DNA of 64,000 bases, taken from positions 850,259 through 914,258 of the forward strand of contig JABTVC010000002.1 in assembly GCA_015075005.1 (NCBI GenBank), read 5' to 3'. Shown piece after piece: positions 28,101-38,543 of this stretch. The position numbers and the translations under genes are program-made. The stretch's first letter is position 1. Every line of letters starts with the position of its first letter. Under the pieces are notes generated by a model. That model ran no database searches and had not been told where the DNA came from. It was given only the letters and a program-made list of their open reading frames with translations. Origin of the DNA: Planctomycetia bacterium. GTDB taxonomy: Bacteria; Planctomycetota; Brocadiia; Brocadiales; Brocadiaceae.

Positions 28101-30719
28101 ATGAGCTTTTTAACTAAAATATTTGGAACATCGAACGAGAGGATAGTCAAGAAGATAAGGCCTGTGGTTGATTTTATCAATGCTCTCGAGCCAAAGATGA
28201 TGGCTTTGACGGATGCTGAGCTCCGCCAAAAAACTGACGAGTTTAAAGAAAGATTATCGGGGGGCGAGACTGTGGATGATATCCTCCCTGAATCGTTTGC
28301 TACTGCGAGGGAGGCGAGCCGGAGGGTGCTTTTAGCCCCGAACCCTGATAGCCCCAACCGCACGATGCGGCATTTTGATGTTCAGCTCATTGGTGGCGTT
28401 GTTTTACATCAGGGAAAGATTGCCGAAATGGCGACTGGTGAAGGTAAGACACTGGTTGCTACCTTGCCCGCCTACCTGAATGCACTACCAGGAAAAGGTG
28501 TTCACATTGTTACCGTCAATGATTATTTGGCAAAGCGCGATAAGGATTGGATGAGCCCCTTATATGAATTTTTAGGATTAAGAGCAGGAGCCATTCAATC
28601 GAACCAATCATACGAAGATAAGAAGGCTGCTTATTTATGCGATATTACGTACGGAACAAATAATGAATTTGGTTTTGATTATCTCCGTGACAACATGAGG
28701 GTACGGACTGAAGAACAAGTCCAGATTAGCCGTGGTCTGAATTACGCCATCGTGGATGAAGTGGATAGTATCCTGGTTGATGAGGCCCGTACTCCCTTGA
28801 TTATCTCGGGTTCTACAGAAGAGTCTACAGAAAAATATTATATAGCGGATAAGGTCGCCAGGCGTTTGAAAGCGGAAAAACACTTTGAAATAAAAGAAAA
28901 GGAACGTATGGCGCATCTTACTGAAGAGGGTATCGAAGAAGTAGAGAAGCAGCTGAACGTTGACAGTATTTATACTGACAGGAATATGGAGTGGCCTCAC
29001 TATATAGAACAATCGCTTCGTGCGCACCACCTGTTTAAGAATGATAAAGACTATATCGTCAAAGGTGGTGAGGTGGTCATTGTAGATGAATTTACGGGAC
29101 GACTGATGGAAGGTCGTGTGTGGAGTGATGGTCTGCATCAAGCTGTTCAGGCAAAGGAACATCAGCGTATCAAAGAAGAAAATCAGACCCTTGCGACGAT
29201 CACCCTTCAGAATTTCTTCCGGCTATATAAAAAACTTGCCGGAATGACAGGCACGGCGATGACGGAGGCCGCAGAATTCGACAATATCTATAAGCTGGAA
29301 GTCGTTACGATTCCCACCAATAAGCCCATGAGCCGAACCAATTCTCCGGATCGGGTTTATCGAACCGAGAAGGAAAAGTTTGATGCCATTATAACAGAGA
29401 TTGTAGAGATACACAAAACAGGCAGGCCGATACTGGTTGGAACAGTTTCTATTGAAAAATCAGAGTTGCTCAGCGAGAAATTGCGGAGAGAGGGAATTGA
29501 GCATGAGGTGTTAAATGCCAAGCAACATGAGAAGGAAGCGCATATCGTTGCAAAGGCCGGGCAACGTGGGAATGTTACCATTGCAACAAATATGGCCGGA
29601 AGAGGCACGGACATTGTTTTGGGTGAAGGGGTTGCCGGCCTCGGAGGCCTTCATATTGTAGGTACCGAACGGCACGAAGCGCGGCGTATTGATAACCAGC
29701 TTCGTGGACGTGCTGGCCGTCAGGGAGACCCGGGTTCATCCCGCTTTTATGTATCGCTGCAAGACGATTTAATGCGTATTTTTTCCTCCGAGCGTGTGAG
29801 CTCACTTCTGAAAACCTTCGGAATGGAAGAAGGTATGGCGATAGAACACTCGATGGTCAGCAAGTCTATCGAAAGGGCACAGAAAAAGGTTGAGGCGCAT
29901 AATTTCGAAATACGGAAACACCTCCTCGAGTATGACGAGGTCATGGACCAGCAGAGAAAAACGATTTATACCCTGAGGCAAGATGTCCTGGAAGGCAGGA
30001 ATATCCGGGATTATGTTTTCCGAATGATGGTGGATAGTATCGGAGAGGTAGTAGCTTTTGCTTACAACACAAAGGGAGGAAGAGCTGAAGAGGAACCCTT
30101 TCATCTTGCAGACTGGTTTAAACAAAGATTTGGTTTGACCATCGATCTTCATGAGATTGAAGAGAAGACGCGTCAGGAAGTGGAAGAGTTTTTGATAAAG
30201 AAAGCCGGGGAGGCATACGAAGCAAAGGAAAATACCATCGGCAAAGAGGAGATGGAGAAGATTGCCCAGATACTCTTGCTGGAAAAGATTGACACAAAAT
30301 GGAAAGACCATCTCTATGCCATGGACCATCTACGATCGGGTATTGGTCTCCGCGGATATGCACAGGTGGATCCTAAAATAGAATATAAAAGAGAAGCATT
30401 GGGTATGTTTGAAAGCATGAATTTGTCAATTCGGGACGAGGTTACCGATCTTATCTTTAAATTGCAATTGGGCAAAGAAGCCGAGAGAAAAGATATATGG
30501 CGTCCTGACCGCTACGTTCATCAGGAAATTTCCGGTTTGGAGGCAATCCAAAAATTACCTGCCGCTGGCGGGGTTACTCAGGATGCACCGGTAAACGAAG
30601 ATGAACAGGTTGAGCAGAAGATGGAGCCTATTAAAGTTGGAATCAAGGTAGGGAGAAATCAGCCTTGTCCGTGTGGTAGCGGTAAAAAGTTCAAACAGTG
30701 TTGTGGCAGGATAAGTTAA
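28101..30719 (+). CDS. secA: Preprotein translocase ATPase SecA
   Basis: Motor of the Sec export pathway. Walker A 'MATGEGKTLVATLPAYL', the DEAD-like 'AIVDEVDSILVDEARTPL', 'TNMAGRGTDIVLG' and 'LRGRAGRQGDPGSS' are all present. The C-terminus ends in the zinc-binding SEC-C motif 'CPCGSGKKFKQCCG'. At 872 residues the gene is full length. It is followed 70 bases later by waaA. Confidence 0.97.
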   Translation: MSFLTKIFGTSNERIVKKIRPVVDFINALEPKMMALTDAELRQKTDEFKERLSGGETVDDILPESFATAREASRRVLLAPNPDSPNRTMRHFDVQLIGGVVLHQGKIAEMATGEGKTLVATLPAYLNALPGKGVHIVTVNDYLAKRDKDWMSPLYEFLGLRAGAIQSNQSYEDKKAAYLCDITYGTNNEFGFDYLRDNMRVRTEEQVQISRGLNYAIVDEVDSILVDEARTPLIISGSTEESTEKYYIADKVARRLKAEKHFEIKEKERMAHLTEEGIEEVEKQLNVDSIYTDRNMEWPHYIEQSLRAHHLFKNDKDYIVKGGEVVIVDEFTGRLMEGRVWSDGLHQAVQAKEHQRIKEENQTLATITLQNFFRLYKKLAGMTGTAMTEAAEFDNIYKLEVVTIPTNKPMSRTNSPDRVYRTEKEKFDAIITEIVEIHKTGRPILVGTVSIEKSELLSEKLRREGIEHEVLNAKQHEKEAHIVAKAGQRGNVTIATNMAGRGTDIVLGEGVAGLGGLHIVGTERHEARRIDNQLRGRAGRQGDPGSSRFYVSLQDDLMRIFSSERVSSLLKTFGMEEGMAIEHSMVSKSIERAQKKVEAHNFEIRKHLLEYDEVMDQQRKTIYTLRQDVLEGRNIRDYVFRMMVDSIGEVVAFAYNTKGGRAEEEPFHLADWFKQRFGLTIDLHEIEEKTRQEVEEFLIKKAGEAYEAKENTIGKEEMEKIAQILLLEKIDTKWKDHLYAMDHLRSGIGLRGYAQVDPKIEYKREALGMFESMNLSIRDEVTDLIFKLQLGKEAERKDIWRPDRYVHQEISGLEAIQKLPAAGGVTQDAPVNEDEQVEQKMEPIKVGIKVGRNQPCPCGSGKKFKQCCGRIS

Positions 30720-30789
30720 ATTTTTTGTAACGCCCTGAATACTAGCAGCGAAAGATACCAACGTAATCTGAAAGTACATTTCATTCCGC

Positions 30790-32106
30790 ATGTCGATACT
30801 CTTTGATGCTGTGTATGTAACCGCACTTACCATAGGTTCTCCTTATTTTTTCTTGAGATTCCTTACGAATGAACGTTATCGGTCTGGCTTAGCGCAGCGT
30901 TTAGGTTGGGTCGGTACACGGAAAAGCAAAAATTCCTGTATATGGATTCATTGTGCTTCTGTTGGAGAAGTTATGACGGTAAAAGCACTTGTAAAATCCA
31001 TTGAAAAAGAGTTTAATAACCTGGATGTTATCGTTTCAACCAATACGAATACGGGATTATCTGTTGCTGCAAAATGTTTCCCCGGCAAAAAGATTTTTTA
31101 TTTCCCTCTCGATTTGAGCTGGGTGGTCGATAGGGTACTAAAGGCCATGCAGCCGAGTTGCGTGGTATTGATTGAATTGGAAATATGGCCTAATTTTTTG
31201 ATAACGGCCGCAAAGATGCATCTTCCGGTAGTTTTACTGAATGCCAGGATATCGGAAAGGTCTCTGAAATGGTACCGCGTGATCAGTAAGCTTTCCAAAG
31301 AGTTCTTTAAAAGTTTTGCAAGGAACGAGAATGTCTTTTGTGCAAGGACCAAGATAGATGCGGGACGTATTATAAATCTGGGAATATCTGAGGCACAAGT
31401 TTCTGTTACGGGAAATATGAAATTTGATAATCTTGTAACTGATATCCCGGAAGATATGAAGAGACGGTTGATGTGTCTCTTTGAGATTGATAAAGAAAAC
31501 AAAGTGGTTGTCTGTGGGAGTACCCACGAAGGCGAAGAGCTGGTTATCCTGAAAACCTTCAGGCACATGAGGGCAAAAATTAAGCATCTCCGACTCGTTT
31601 TGGTGCCGCGGCATATCGAACGGGCGAATGACGTAATCAAAATAATTGAATCTGCAGGGTTTCCGTGTGTCAGAAAAACTTTTCTCGACAAAGGGGGAAA
31701 GATAGGCAAGGATAAGAATGAAACGGTTATTCTCGTCGACACCGTTGGGGAATTACTCACAACATACAGTATTGCCGATTGTGTGTTTGTTGGAAAAAGC
31801 CTTGTACCGCAAGGCGGGCAAAATATGATGGAACCCGCGGGGTTGGCTAAACCAATTCTTGTCGGGCCGCATACGTTTAATTTTCATGAGGAGGTACAGT
31901 TATTGCGGGAAGCCAATGCCTTAGAAATTGTCCAGGATGAGTCGTCGCTATTAAGCAAAATGACGTATCTCTTAGAGCACCAGGACGAGGCTCTGGAAAT
32001 GGGCAAGAGGGCACAGTCGGTTGTAATGGAACAAAGAGGTGCTACAGGTCGTAATGTAAAAATATTAAGGAACCTTTTGTTGAAGGAGAGGAAAGTACCG
32101 GTATGA
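30790..32106 (+). CDS. waaA: 3-deoxy-D-manno-octulosonic acid (Kdo) transferase
   Basis: Adds Kdo to lipid A precursor, so the cell makes LPS or lipid A. GT30-type features are visible: an N-terminal membrane anchor, '[24 protein letters not shown]' (first part '[12 protein letters not shown]'), '[13 protein letters not shown]', '[11 protein letters not shown]', 'LVPRHIERA' and 'GGQNMMEPA'. The 438-residue length is normal. Its stop overlaps the metK start, so the genes are translationally coupled, an odd functional pairing. Confidence 0.92.
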   Translation: MSILFDAVYVTALTIGSPYFFLRFLTNERYRSGLAQRLGWVGTRKSKNSCIWIHCASVGEVMTVKALVKSIEKEFNNLDVIVSTNTNTGLSVAAKCFPGKKIFYFPLDLSWVVDRVLKAMQPSCVVLIELEIWPNFLITAAKMHLPVVLLNARISERSLKWYRVISKLSKEFFKSFARNENVFCARTKIDAGRIINLGISEAQVSVTGNMKFDNLVTDIPEDMKRRLMCLFEIDKENKVVVCGSTHEGEELVILKTFRHMRAKIKHLRLVLVPRHIERANDVIKIIESAGFPCVRKTFLDKGGKIGKDKNETVILVDTVGELLTTYSIADCVFVGKSLVPQGGQNMMEPAGLAKPILVGPHTFNFHEEVQLLREANALEIVQDESSLLSKMTYLLEHQDEALEMGKRAQSVVMEQRGATGRNVKILRNLLLKERKVPV

Positions 32107-33272
32107 AAAAAGGAAGGCATTTATTTACCTCAGAATCAGTATCTATGGGACACCCGGATAAGGTCGCTGACCAGATATCTGATGCCGTGTTGGATGCGAT
32201 GCTTGAACAAGACCCGATGAGCAGGGTTGCATGTGAAACACTGGTAACAACAGGCGTAGCCTTTATAGCAGGCGAATTTACTACAAAAGCCAATGTAAAC
32301 ATTCCTGATGTCGTAAGAAATACGATAAAAGAAATTGGTTATGATGATGCGTCAATAGGATTTGATTATAACACGTGTGCGGTTATCACGAGTATTGGCA
32401 AACAATCCCCGGATATCTCGCAGGGGGTATCCGAAGGCGAGGGGCTCCATAAGGAACAGGGGGCCGGCGATCAGGGTATGATGTTTGGCTATGCCTGCAA
32501 CGACACGCCGGAACTGATGCCGCTCCCTATTATGCTGGCGCACAGGATCATCATAAAACATGCCGAAATGAGACAGGGCGGGAAATTGAAATATTTGCGT
32601 CCCGATGCAAAATCGCAGGTTACGGTAGAATATGAAGATCATAAGCCCGTCAGGGTACATACGGTAGTTATTTCTACCCAACATGCCCCGGATGTAAAAT
32701 ATGAGACTATCAAAGAGGATATGATTGAAAAAGTCCTGAAACAGGTGATTCCGGCGAATCTATTAGACAGTAAGACGATTTATCATATAAATCCAACGGG
32801 ACGTTTTGTGATTGGTGGTCCTCAGGGGGACTGCGGCCTGACGGGACGTAAGATTATTGTGGATACGTATGGTGGCTGGGGACGCCATGGTGGAGGTGCT
32901 TTTTCGGGAAAAGACCCGACGAAGGTCGATCGAAGCGCCTGCTATGCGGCCAGACATATTGCAAAGAATGTGGTGGCTTCTGGCCTTGCAGACCGATGCG
33001 AGTCACAGGTGGCTTATGCCATTGGTGTGGAAAAACCCCTTGCAATCCACATTACCACCGAGGGTACCGGCAAGATTCCTGATGAAAAACTTACTCAGAT
33101 TTGTGAAAAGGTTTTTGATATGACACCGAGGGGCATAATTGACCGGTTAAAACTGAGAAGGCCGATATACAAAATTACAGCTCGCCATGGCCATTTTGGC
33201 CGTTCAGAGGACACTTTTACGTGGGAAAAGACGGATATGGTTGATGCCCTGCGAAAGGCAGCAGGCGTTTAG
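32103..33272 (+). CDS. metK: S-adenosylmethionine synthetase
   Basis: Makes SAM from methionine and ATP. Signatures '[15 protein letters not shown]', '[12 protein letters not shown]' and '[16 protein letters not shown]' are present; 389 residues is normal. ATG 32103 overlaps the waaA stop. It has no riboswitch of its own; the SAM-I riboswitch in this window sits at 36466. Its product feeds the SAH hydrolase encoded next. Confidence 0.97.
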   Translation: MKKGRHLFTSESVSMGHPDKVADQISDAVLDAMLEQDPMSRVACETLVTTGVAFIAGEFTTKANVNIPDVVRNTIKEIGYDDASIGFDYNTCAVITSIGKQSPDISQGVSEGEGLHKEQGAGDQGMMFGYACNDTPELMPLPIMLAHRIIIKHAEMRQGGKLKYLRPDAKSQVTVEYEDHKPVRVHTVVISTQHAPDVKYETIKEDMIEKVLKQVIPANLLDSKTIYHINPTGRFVIGGPQGDCGLTGRKIIVDTYGGWGRHGGGAFSGKDPTKVDRSACYAARHIAKNVVASGLADRCESQVAYAIGVEKPLAIHITTEGTGKIPDEKLTQICEKVFDMTPRGIIDRLKLRRPIYKITARHGHFGRSEDTFTWEKTDMVDALRKAAGV

Positions 33273-33288
33273 ATGAGAATCAGGTTAA

Positions 33289-33310
33289 GGGGCACGTTGC
33301 AACGTGCCCC
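33289..33310 (+). terminator. Perfect palindrome after metK
   Basis: GGGGCACGTTG directly abuts CAACGTGCCCC, followed by TCTCTATT. A perfect 11-bp arm stem with little or no loop; probably a terminator despite the weak T-tract. Confidence 0.6.
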
Positions 33311-33324
33311 TCTCTATTACAGCA

Positions 33325-33447
33325 ATGCTAACAAAAAATGCTATCCTTAACAAAGATTATGAAAAGCTCATGTACCTTATAGGAGCTGACATAATCTTTT
33401 TGTTTGGTTCTGTTCTTTCTGACGATTTTCGGGAAGAGAGTGATTAG
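33325..33447 (+). pseudogene. Truncated minimal nucleotidyltransferase (MNT) fragment
   Basis: A 40-residue frame reading '...GADIIFLFGSVLSDDFREESD' then stop. This matches the start of a KNTase/MNT fold: the 'FLFGS' motif followed by the first Asp of the catalytic 'SDxD', where translation ends. The remainder of the domain and its usual HEPN partner are missing. Confidence 0.5.
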
Positions 33448-33508
33448 GTATCTATAATTATTATGAAGAATTTAAAGTTTTGATATGGTGAATATCTAAA
33501 GGTTTTAG

Positions 33509-34801
<1,293 letters not shown>

Positions 34802-34808
34802 TTCCGTT

Positions 34809-36119
34809 ATGGCTATTATAAAACCGTTTCAGGGGTTTCGGTATAATCAGGACGTCATTGCGGACATTTCTTCTGTTGTAACGCCGCCGTATGACGTGAT
34901 TTCTCCCCAGGAGCAGGAGCGGTATTATCAGATTCATCCTAATAATATCATTCGCCTGGATTTGGGAAAAGACCTCCTGGGAGATACAGAAAAAGCTAAC
35001 AAATATACCCGTGCTGCTGAATTTCTTAAAAGCTGGAAGAAGGATGGCATATTCAAACAGGATGATGCACCGGCAATCTATATTTACGATCAGGAATTTC
35101 TTTCTGGCAACAGATGGCTGGTTCGTAGAGGTTTCATTGCACTGGTGAAGCTGGAACCCTTTGATAAAGGGTCTATTTACCCTCACGAACAAACGCTTCC
35201 CGGTCCAAAGGCAGATCGCTTAAAACTCACCCAGTCGTGCAGGGCTAACCTCAGTTCCATATTTGCCCTTTTTCCGGATGAGAACAACGGAATCGACACA
35301 TATTTGTCTTCCATGGCAGTTACAAATCCCGAGGTAGATTTTATTGACGATACGGGGGTAAAAAACAAGCTTTGGGTAATAAAGGAAAGGCAGACCATCG
35401 ACAAATTGGTTGCCCTTATGAAGGAGAAACCCCTTTTTATCGCAGACGGGCACCATCGTTACGAAACCGCATTGGTTTATAAAGAACAAATGCACAAAGA
35501 AGTTGGCAAACAAGGAGATGATTTGCCTTCAGATTATGTGATGATGGTATGTGTGTCGATGAATAACGACGGATTAAAGATACTGCCTGCCCATCGGCTC
35601 GTGCGTCACATAAAGGATTATCACCTCGACCGGATTCTCCAGTCGATACAAGAATCCTTTAAGGTCGAACTGTTAGGTAAGGGGTGCCGGGTAGAGGATT
35701 TTATGTCAAGCCTCAGGGATGAGACCCAAGTCCACACCTTTGTAATGTATGCTGGTAATGAAGATGCTTACTATAAACTGCGGCTTAGCAATGAAAAATT
35801 AGTAGACGCAGTATTTGCCAAAGACCATCCGGAATGGAGACATCTGGATGCAGGTATCCTCCACGGTATGATTATAAACAAAATATTGGGTATAAATCCT
35901 AATGACGCAACCATGAAAGATGGCGTGAAATATGTAAAAGACGAGGCGGAGGCCGTTTCATGCGTACGGTCTGGCCAGTATCAGTTGGCATTCTTTCTGA
36001 GGCCCACGCGCATTGAACAGGTAAGGGAAATTGCTATGGCGCACAAGGTCATGCCACCCAAATCGACATACTTTTATCCGAAGTTAATCACCGGTATTGT
36101 GATAAACAGCCTTACGTAA
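34809..36119 (+). CDS. DUF1015 family protein
   Basis: A 436-residue cytoplasmic protein beginning 'MAIIKPFQGFRYN' and containing 'VVTPPYDVISPQEQE', 'YPHEQTLPGPKADRLKL' and 'FIADGHHRYETAL', all typical of DUF1015 (SerC-adjacent in some genomes). The biochemical role is not established. The start at ATG 34809 lies 7 bases after ahcY, so they are likely co-transcribed; a longer in-frame opening overlapping ahcY is unlikely. Confidence 0.85.
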   Translation: MAIIKPFQGFRYNQDVIADISSVVTPPYDVISPQEQERYYQIHPNNIIRLDLGKDLLGDTEKANKYTRAAEFLKSWKKDGIFKQDDAPAIYIYDQEFLSGNRWLVRRGFIALVKLEPFDKGSIYPHEQTLPGPKADRLKLTQSCRANLSSIFALFPDENNGIDTYLSSMAVTNPEVDFIDDTGVKNKLWVIKERQTIDKLVALMKEKPLFIADGHHRYETALVYKEQMHKEVGKQGDDLPSDYVMMVCVSMNNDGLKILPAHRLVRHIKDYHLDRILQSIQESFKVELLGKGCRVEDFMSSLRDETQVHTFVMYAGNEDAYYKLRLSNEKLVDAVFAKDHPEWRHLDAGILHGMIINKILGINPNDATMKDGVKYVKDEAEAVSCVRSGQYQLAFFLRPTRIEQVREIAMAHKVMPPKSTYFYPKLITGIVINSLT

Positions 36120-36188
36120 TTCACAATGGTGATCAGTGACAGGGCTTTAAAAATCTTTATTAAAGATTATACAGATCTCTAAGTCTTC

Positions 36189-36218
36189 CCTCCCCTGATA
36201 CATCAATATCAGGGGAGG
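36189..36218 (+). terminator. Hairpin downstream of the DUF1015 gene
   Basis: CCTCCCCTGATA pairs with TATCAGGGGAGG around a 6-base loop, followed by AGAAAAATTTT. A likely terminator for the ahcY-DUF1015 unit. Confidence 0.7.
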
Positions 36219-36341
36219 AGAAAAATTTTACCAAACCTCTCAGCACGCAGATGTGGTATTTCTAATCACTCAGGTATTCAACACTGTAATCAACTAGGCG
36301 TTACGAAAGGAACTTCTTAGGATAAAGACCGCAACCAAATC

Positions 36342-36390
36342 GACCACCACTCCATCCCCTCCTTCGCAAGGAGGGGAAGAAAAGGGATGC
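36342..36390. repeat. Short palindromic element, CCTCCTTCGCAAGGAGG family
   Basis: Contains the exact core CCCCTCCTTCGCAAGGAGGGG preceded by 'GCAACCAAATCGACCACCAC'. Same family as 10620; the outer arms are less symmetric here. Confidence 0.7.
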
Positions 36391-36465
36391 AGATTAGTAA
36401 TATGAGCTTTAAAATAATTCATTGACAGAGGTTGTTTTTTCCGTTACAATTTCGCAGGTTTATTC

Positions 36466-36589
36466 ATCTTATCGAGAGTGGCAGAGGGACTGGCCCTATG
36501 AAGCCACAGCAACCGGTCTTATCCAAGTGAATCTTCTGGATAGGATGCAGGTGCTAATTCCTGTCTCGTGTTTTGGGAAAAGATAAGAT
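36466..36589 (+). ncRNA. SAM-I (S-box) riboswitch
   Basis: The S-box core is clear: 'AGAGGGACTGGCCCTATGAAG', 'CAGCAACCGG', a P3/P4 region and 'GGTGCTAATTCC'. P1 is ATCTTATC (36466-36473) pairing with GATAAGAT (36582-36589). The 3' P1 strand, in AGATAAGATAGG (36581-36592), can instead pair with CCTATCTTAT (36611-36620) as an antiterminator, which would disrupt the terminator at 36598. With SAM bound, P1 forms, the terminator folds and the downstream genes are off. It therefore places a threonine-synthase-like gene and a sulfur carrier under SAM control. Confidence 0.93.
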
Positions 36590-36597
36590 AGGTACAT

Positions 36598-36642
36598 AAA
36601 AAAGCCTCTTCCTATCTTATTTGTATGGAAAGAGGCTTTTTT
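36598..36642 (+). terminator. Riboswitch-controlled terminator
   Basis: AAAAAAGCCTCTTCC pairs with GGAAAGAGGCTTTTTT (one A bulged), ending in a T run. The loop holds the antiterminator partner TATCTTAT. Confidence 0.9.
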
Positions 36643-36673
36643 ATTTGCTTGATAAAACGAACGGAGGCAATGA

Positions 36674-37918
36674 ATGGGATTTGTAAAAGGGCTAAAATGC
36701 AGGGAGTGTGGAAAACCATACCCAAAAGAGCCCCTGCATGTTTGTAGCTTTTGTTTTGGTCCATTAGAAGTCGATTATGATTATGACGGGATTAAGAAGG
36801 TTTTGACCAGAAAACTGATTGAATCCCGTGGTAAGACGATGTGGCGTTATCAGGAACTGCTTCCTGTTGATGGTGAACCAACAGTGGGTGCACAGGTCGG
36901 GTTTACTCCCCTTGTCAGGGCAAATAACCTCGCCAAAGTCCTTGGGGTAAAGGAACTGTATGTGAAGAACGATTCCGTGAATTATCCCACGTTCTCCTTT
37001 AAAGACAGGGTCGTTTCTACGGCGCTGACAAAGGCGAAGGAATTTGGGTACAAAACCGTCGGATGTGCTACGACAGGGAATTTGGGGAATGCAGTAGCTG
37101 CCCAGGCCGTACAGGCAGGCCTGGAGAGCTACATCATCATGCCAGCCGATCTCGAACAGGGCAAGATTATTGGCACGCTGATTTATGGCACCAATGTAAT
37201 AAAAGTCAGAGGAAACTATGACAGTGTAAACAAACTTTGCACTGAGATAGCAGATAAATACGGCTGGGCGATTGTAAATGTAAATTTGAGACCTTATTAT
37301 GGGGAAGGTTCGAAGACCTATGGATATGAGATCATGGAACAGCTTGGATGGAAAACGCCGAAGCATATTGTAGTTCCCATGGCGGGAGGCTCCTTGATCA
37401 CGAAGATAGGAAAGGCTATTAAGGAATTCGTAAAACTGGGCCTCATTGATAATGCAGATACCAAACTCCACGGTGCCCAGGCAACCGGCAGCTCGCCGAT
37501 AACTACAGCCGTTAAGCAGGTGACTGATGTGATAAAACCCGTAAAACCCAATACCATTGCGCAGTCGATAGCAATTGGCAATCCGGCTGATGGCTATTAT
37601 TCTGTGAGGTCTATTAATGTATCCGGGGGATGGGCAGAGGACGTGACCGATGATGAACTCGTGGAAGGTATTAAATTACTTGCCAGAACAGAAGGTATCT
37701 TCACAGAAACCGCAGGTGGGGTGACAGTTGCGGTGACAAAAAAGCTTATTGAACAGGGTAAAATTCCGCGTGACGAGTCCATTGTAATCAGTGTGACGGG
37801 AAATGGACTAAAGACTCAGGAGGCGGTATTGGACAAACTGGAAGTTCCTAAAATCATTAACCCTTCTCTCTCTGAATTTGTTGCCCTTATGGAAGAGAAG
37901 ATGGCGGTTGTTCATTAA
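36674..37918 (+). CDS. Threonine-synthase-like PLP enzyme under SAM control; possible homocysteine synthase
   Basis: A 414-residue fold-type II PLP enzyme of the ThrC family with an N-terminal zinc-ribbon ('CRECGKPY', 'CSFC'). The PLP lysine is in 'NYPTFSFKDRV', the phosphate loop in 'CATTGNLGNAVA', and the glycine-rich loop in 'VVPMAGGSL'. By family it should convert O-phosphohomoserine to threonine. However, it is preceded by a SAM-I riboswitch, which normally governs methionine or sulfur genes, and followed by a CysO-like sulfur carrier. It may therefore use O-phosphohomoserine and carrier-bound sulfide to make homocysteine. Family assignment is firm; the alternative reaction is inference. 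Confidence 0.88.
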   Translation: MGFVKGLKCRECGKPYPKEPLHVCSFCFGPLEVDYDYDGIKKVLTRKLIESRGKTMWRYQELLPVDGEPTVGAQVGFTPLVRANNLAKVLGVKELYVKNDSVNYPTFSFKDRVVSTALTKAKEFGYKTVGCATTGNLGNAVAAQAVQAGLESYIIMPADLEQGKIIGTLIYGTNVIKVRGNYDSVNKLCTEIADKYGWAIVNVNLRPYYGEGSKTYGYEIMEQLGWKTPKHIVVPMAGGSLITKIGKAIKEFVKLGLIDNADTKLHGAQATGSSPITTAVKQVTDVIKPVKPNTIAQSIAIGNPADGYYSVRSINVSGGWAEDVTDDELVEGIKLLARTEGIFTETAGGVTVAVTKKLIEQGKIPRDESIVISVTGNGLKTQEAVLDKLEVPKIINPSLSEFVALMEEKMAVVH

Positions 37919-38077
37919 ATTCTGAGTAGGTATTGTCTAAGACCCGTTGAAAAATACAAAGGAAAAGAAATAATCTTTTCGGAACATTTTTAATGAAATG
38001 ATAATTTTGCAATTTGCAATTTGATATTTTTACTGACAATTCTGTGGTTATTTTAAAACTATGAAGGGGGTATAAAT

Positions 38078-38368
38078 ATGCCAGTAACGGTTCGCATTCC
38101 AACGCCACTGAGAACACTAACCAAAGGTGCTGATGAGGTGAAGGTGGAAGGAAAGAGCATTAAAGATATTGTCGAGAATCTTGAGGCAAATTATAAGGGA
38201 ATTAAGGAGAGAATTTGCGACAATGACGGTCAAATAAGGAGATTTGTTAATTTTTACCTCAATGATGAAGATATTCGGTTTATAGACAATCTCAATACGC
38301 CGGTAAAAGACGGCGACCACATTTCCATAGTGCCTGCCATTGCCGGTGGTAATGCAGCGGACAAGTAA
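38078..38368 (+). CDS. CysO-like ubiquitin-fold sulfur carrier with a five-residue C-terminal tail
   Basis: A 96-residue MoaD/ThiS/CysO-type beta-grasp protein. Its sequence ('IPTPLRTLTKGADEV', 'ENLEANYKGIKERI', 'RFVNFYLNDEDIRF', 'DGDHISIVPAIAGG') is close to mycobacterial CysO as I remember it. The diglycine that would be thiocarboxylated is not terminal: five residues (NAADK) follow, so a peptidase of the JAMM/Mec type would be needed to expose it. It lies 159 bases after the ThrC-like gene on the same strand, with GAAGGGGG as ribosome site. Confidence 0.88.
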   Translation: MPVTVRIPTPLRTLTKGADEVKVEGKSIKDIVENLEANYKGIKERICDNDGQIRRFVNFYLNDEDIRFIDNLNTPVKDGDHISIVPAIAGGNAADK

Positions 38369-38543
38369 TAAAAAAATTTTTATCATTGTCCCCCGATTAT
38401 CAGGGAAGGTTTTTTATGCCGTTTCACATGGCATGGTGATTACATGTCAGGGAAATTCAAAGTCGCTATAAAGTCGCAAACACCCGGAATGCCATGAGAT
38501 GCTTATAAACAATGGCATGAAATGTGTGATTCCTCTGTATTCC

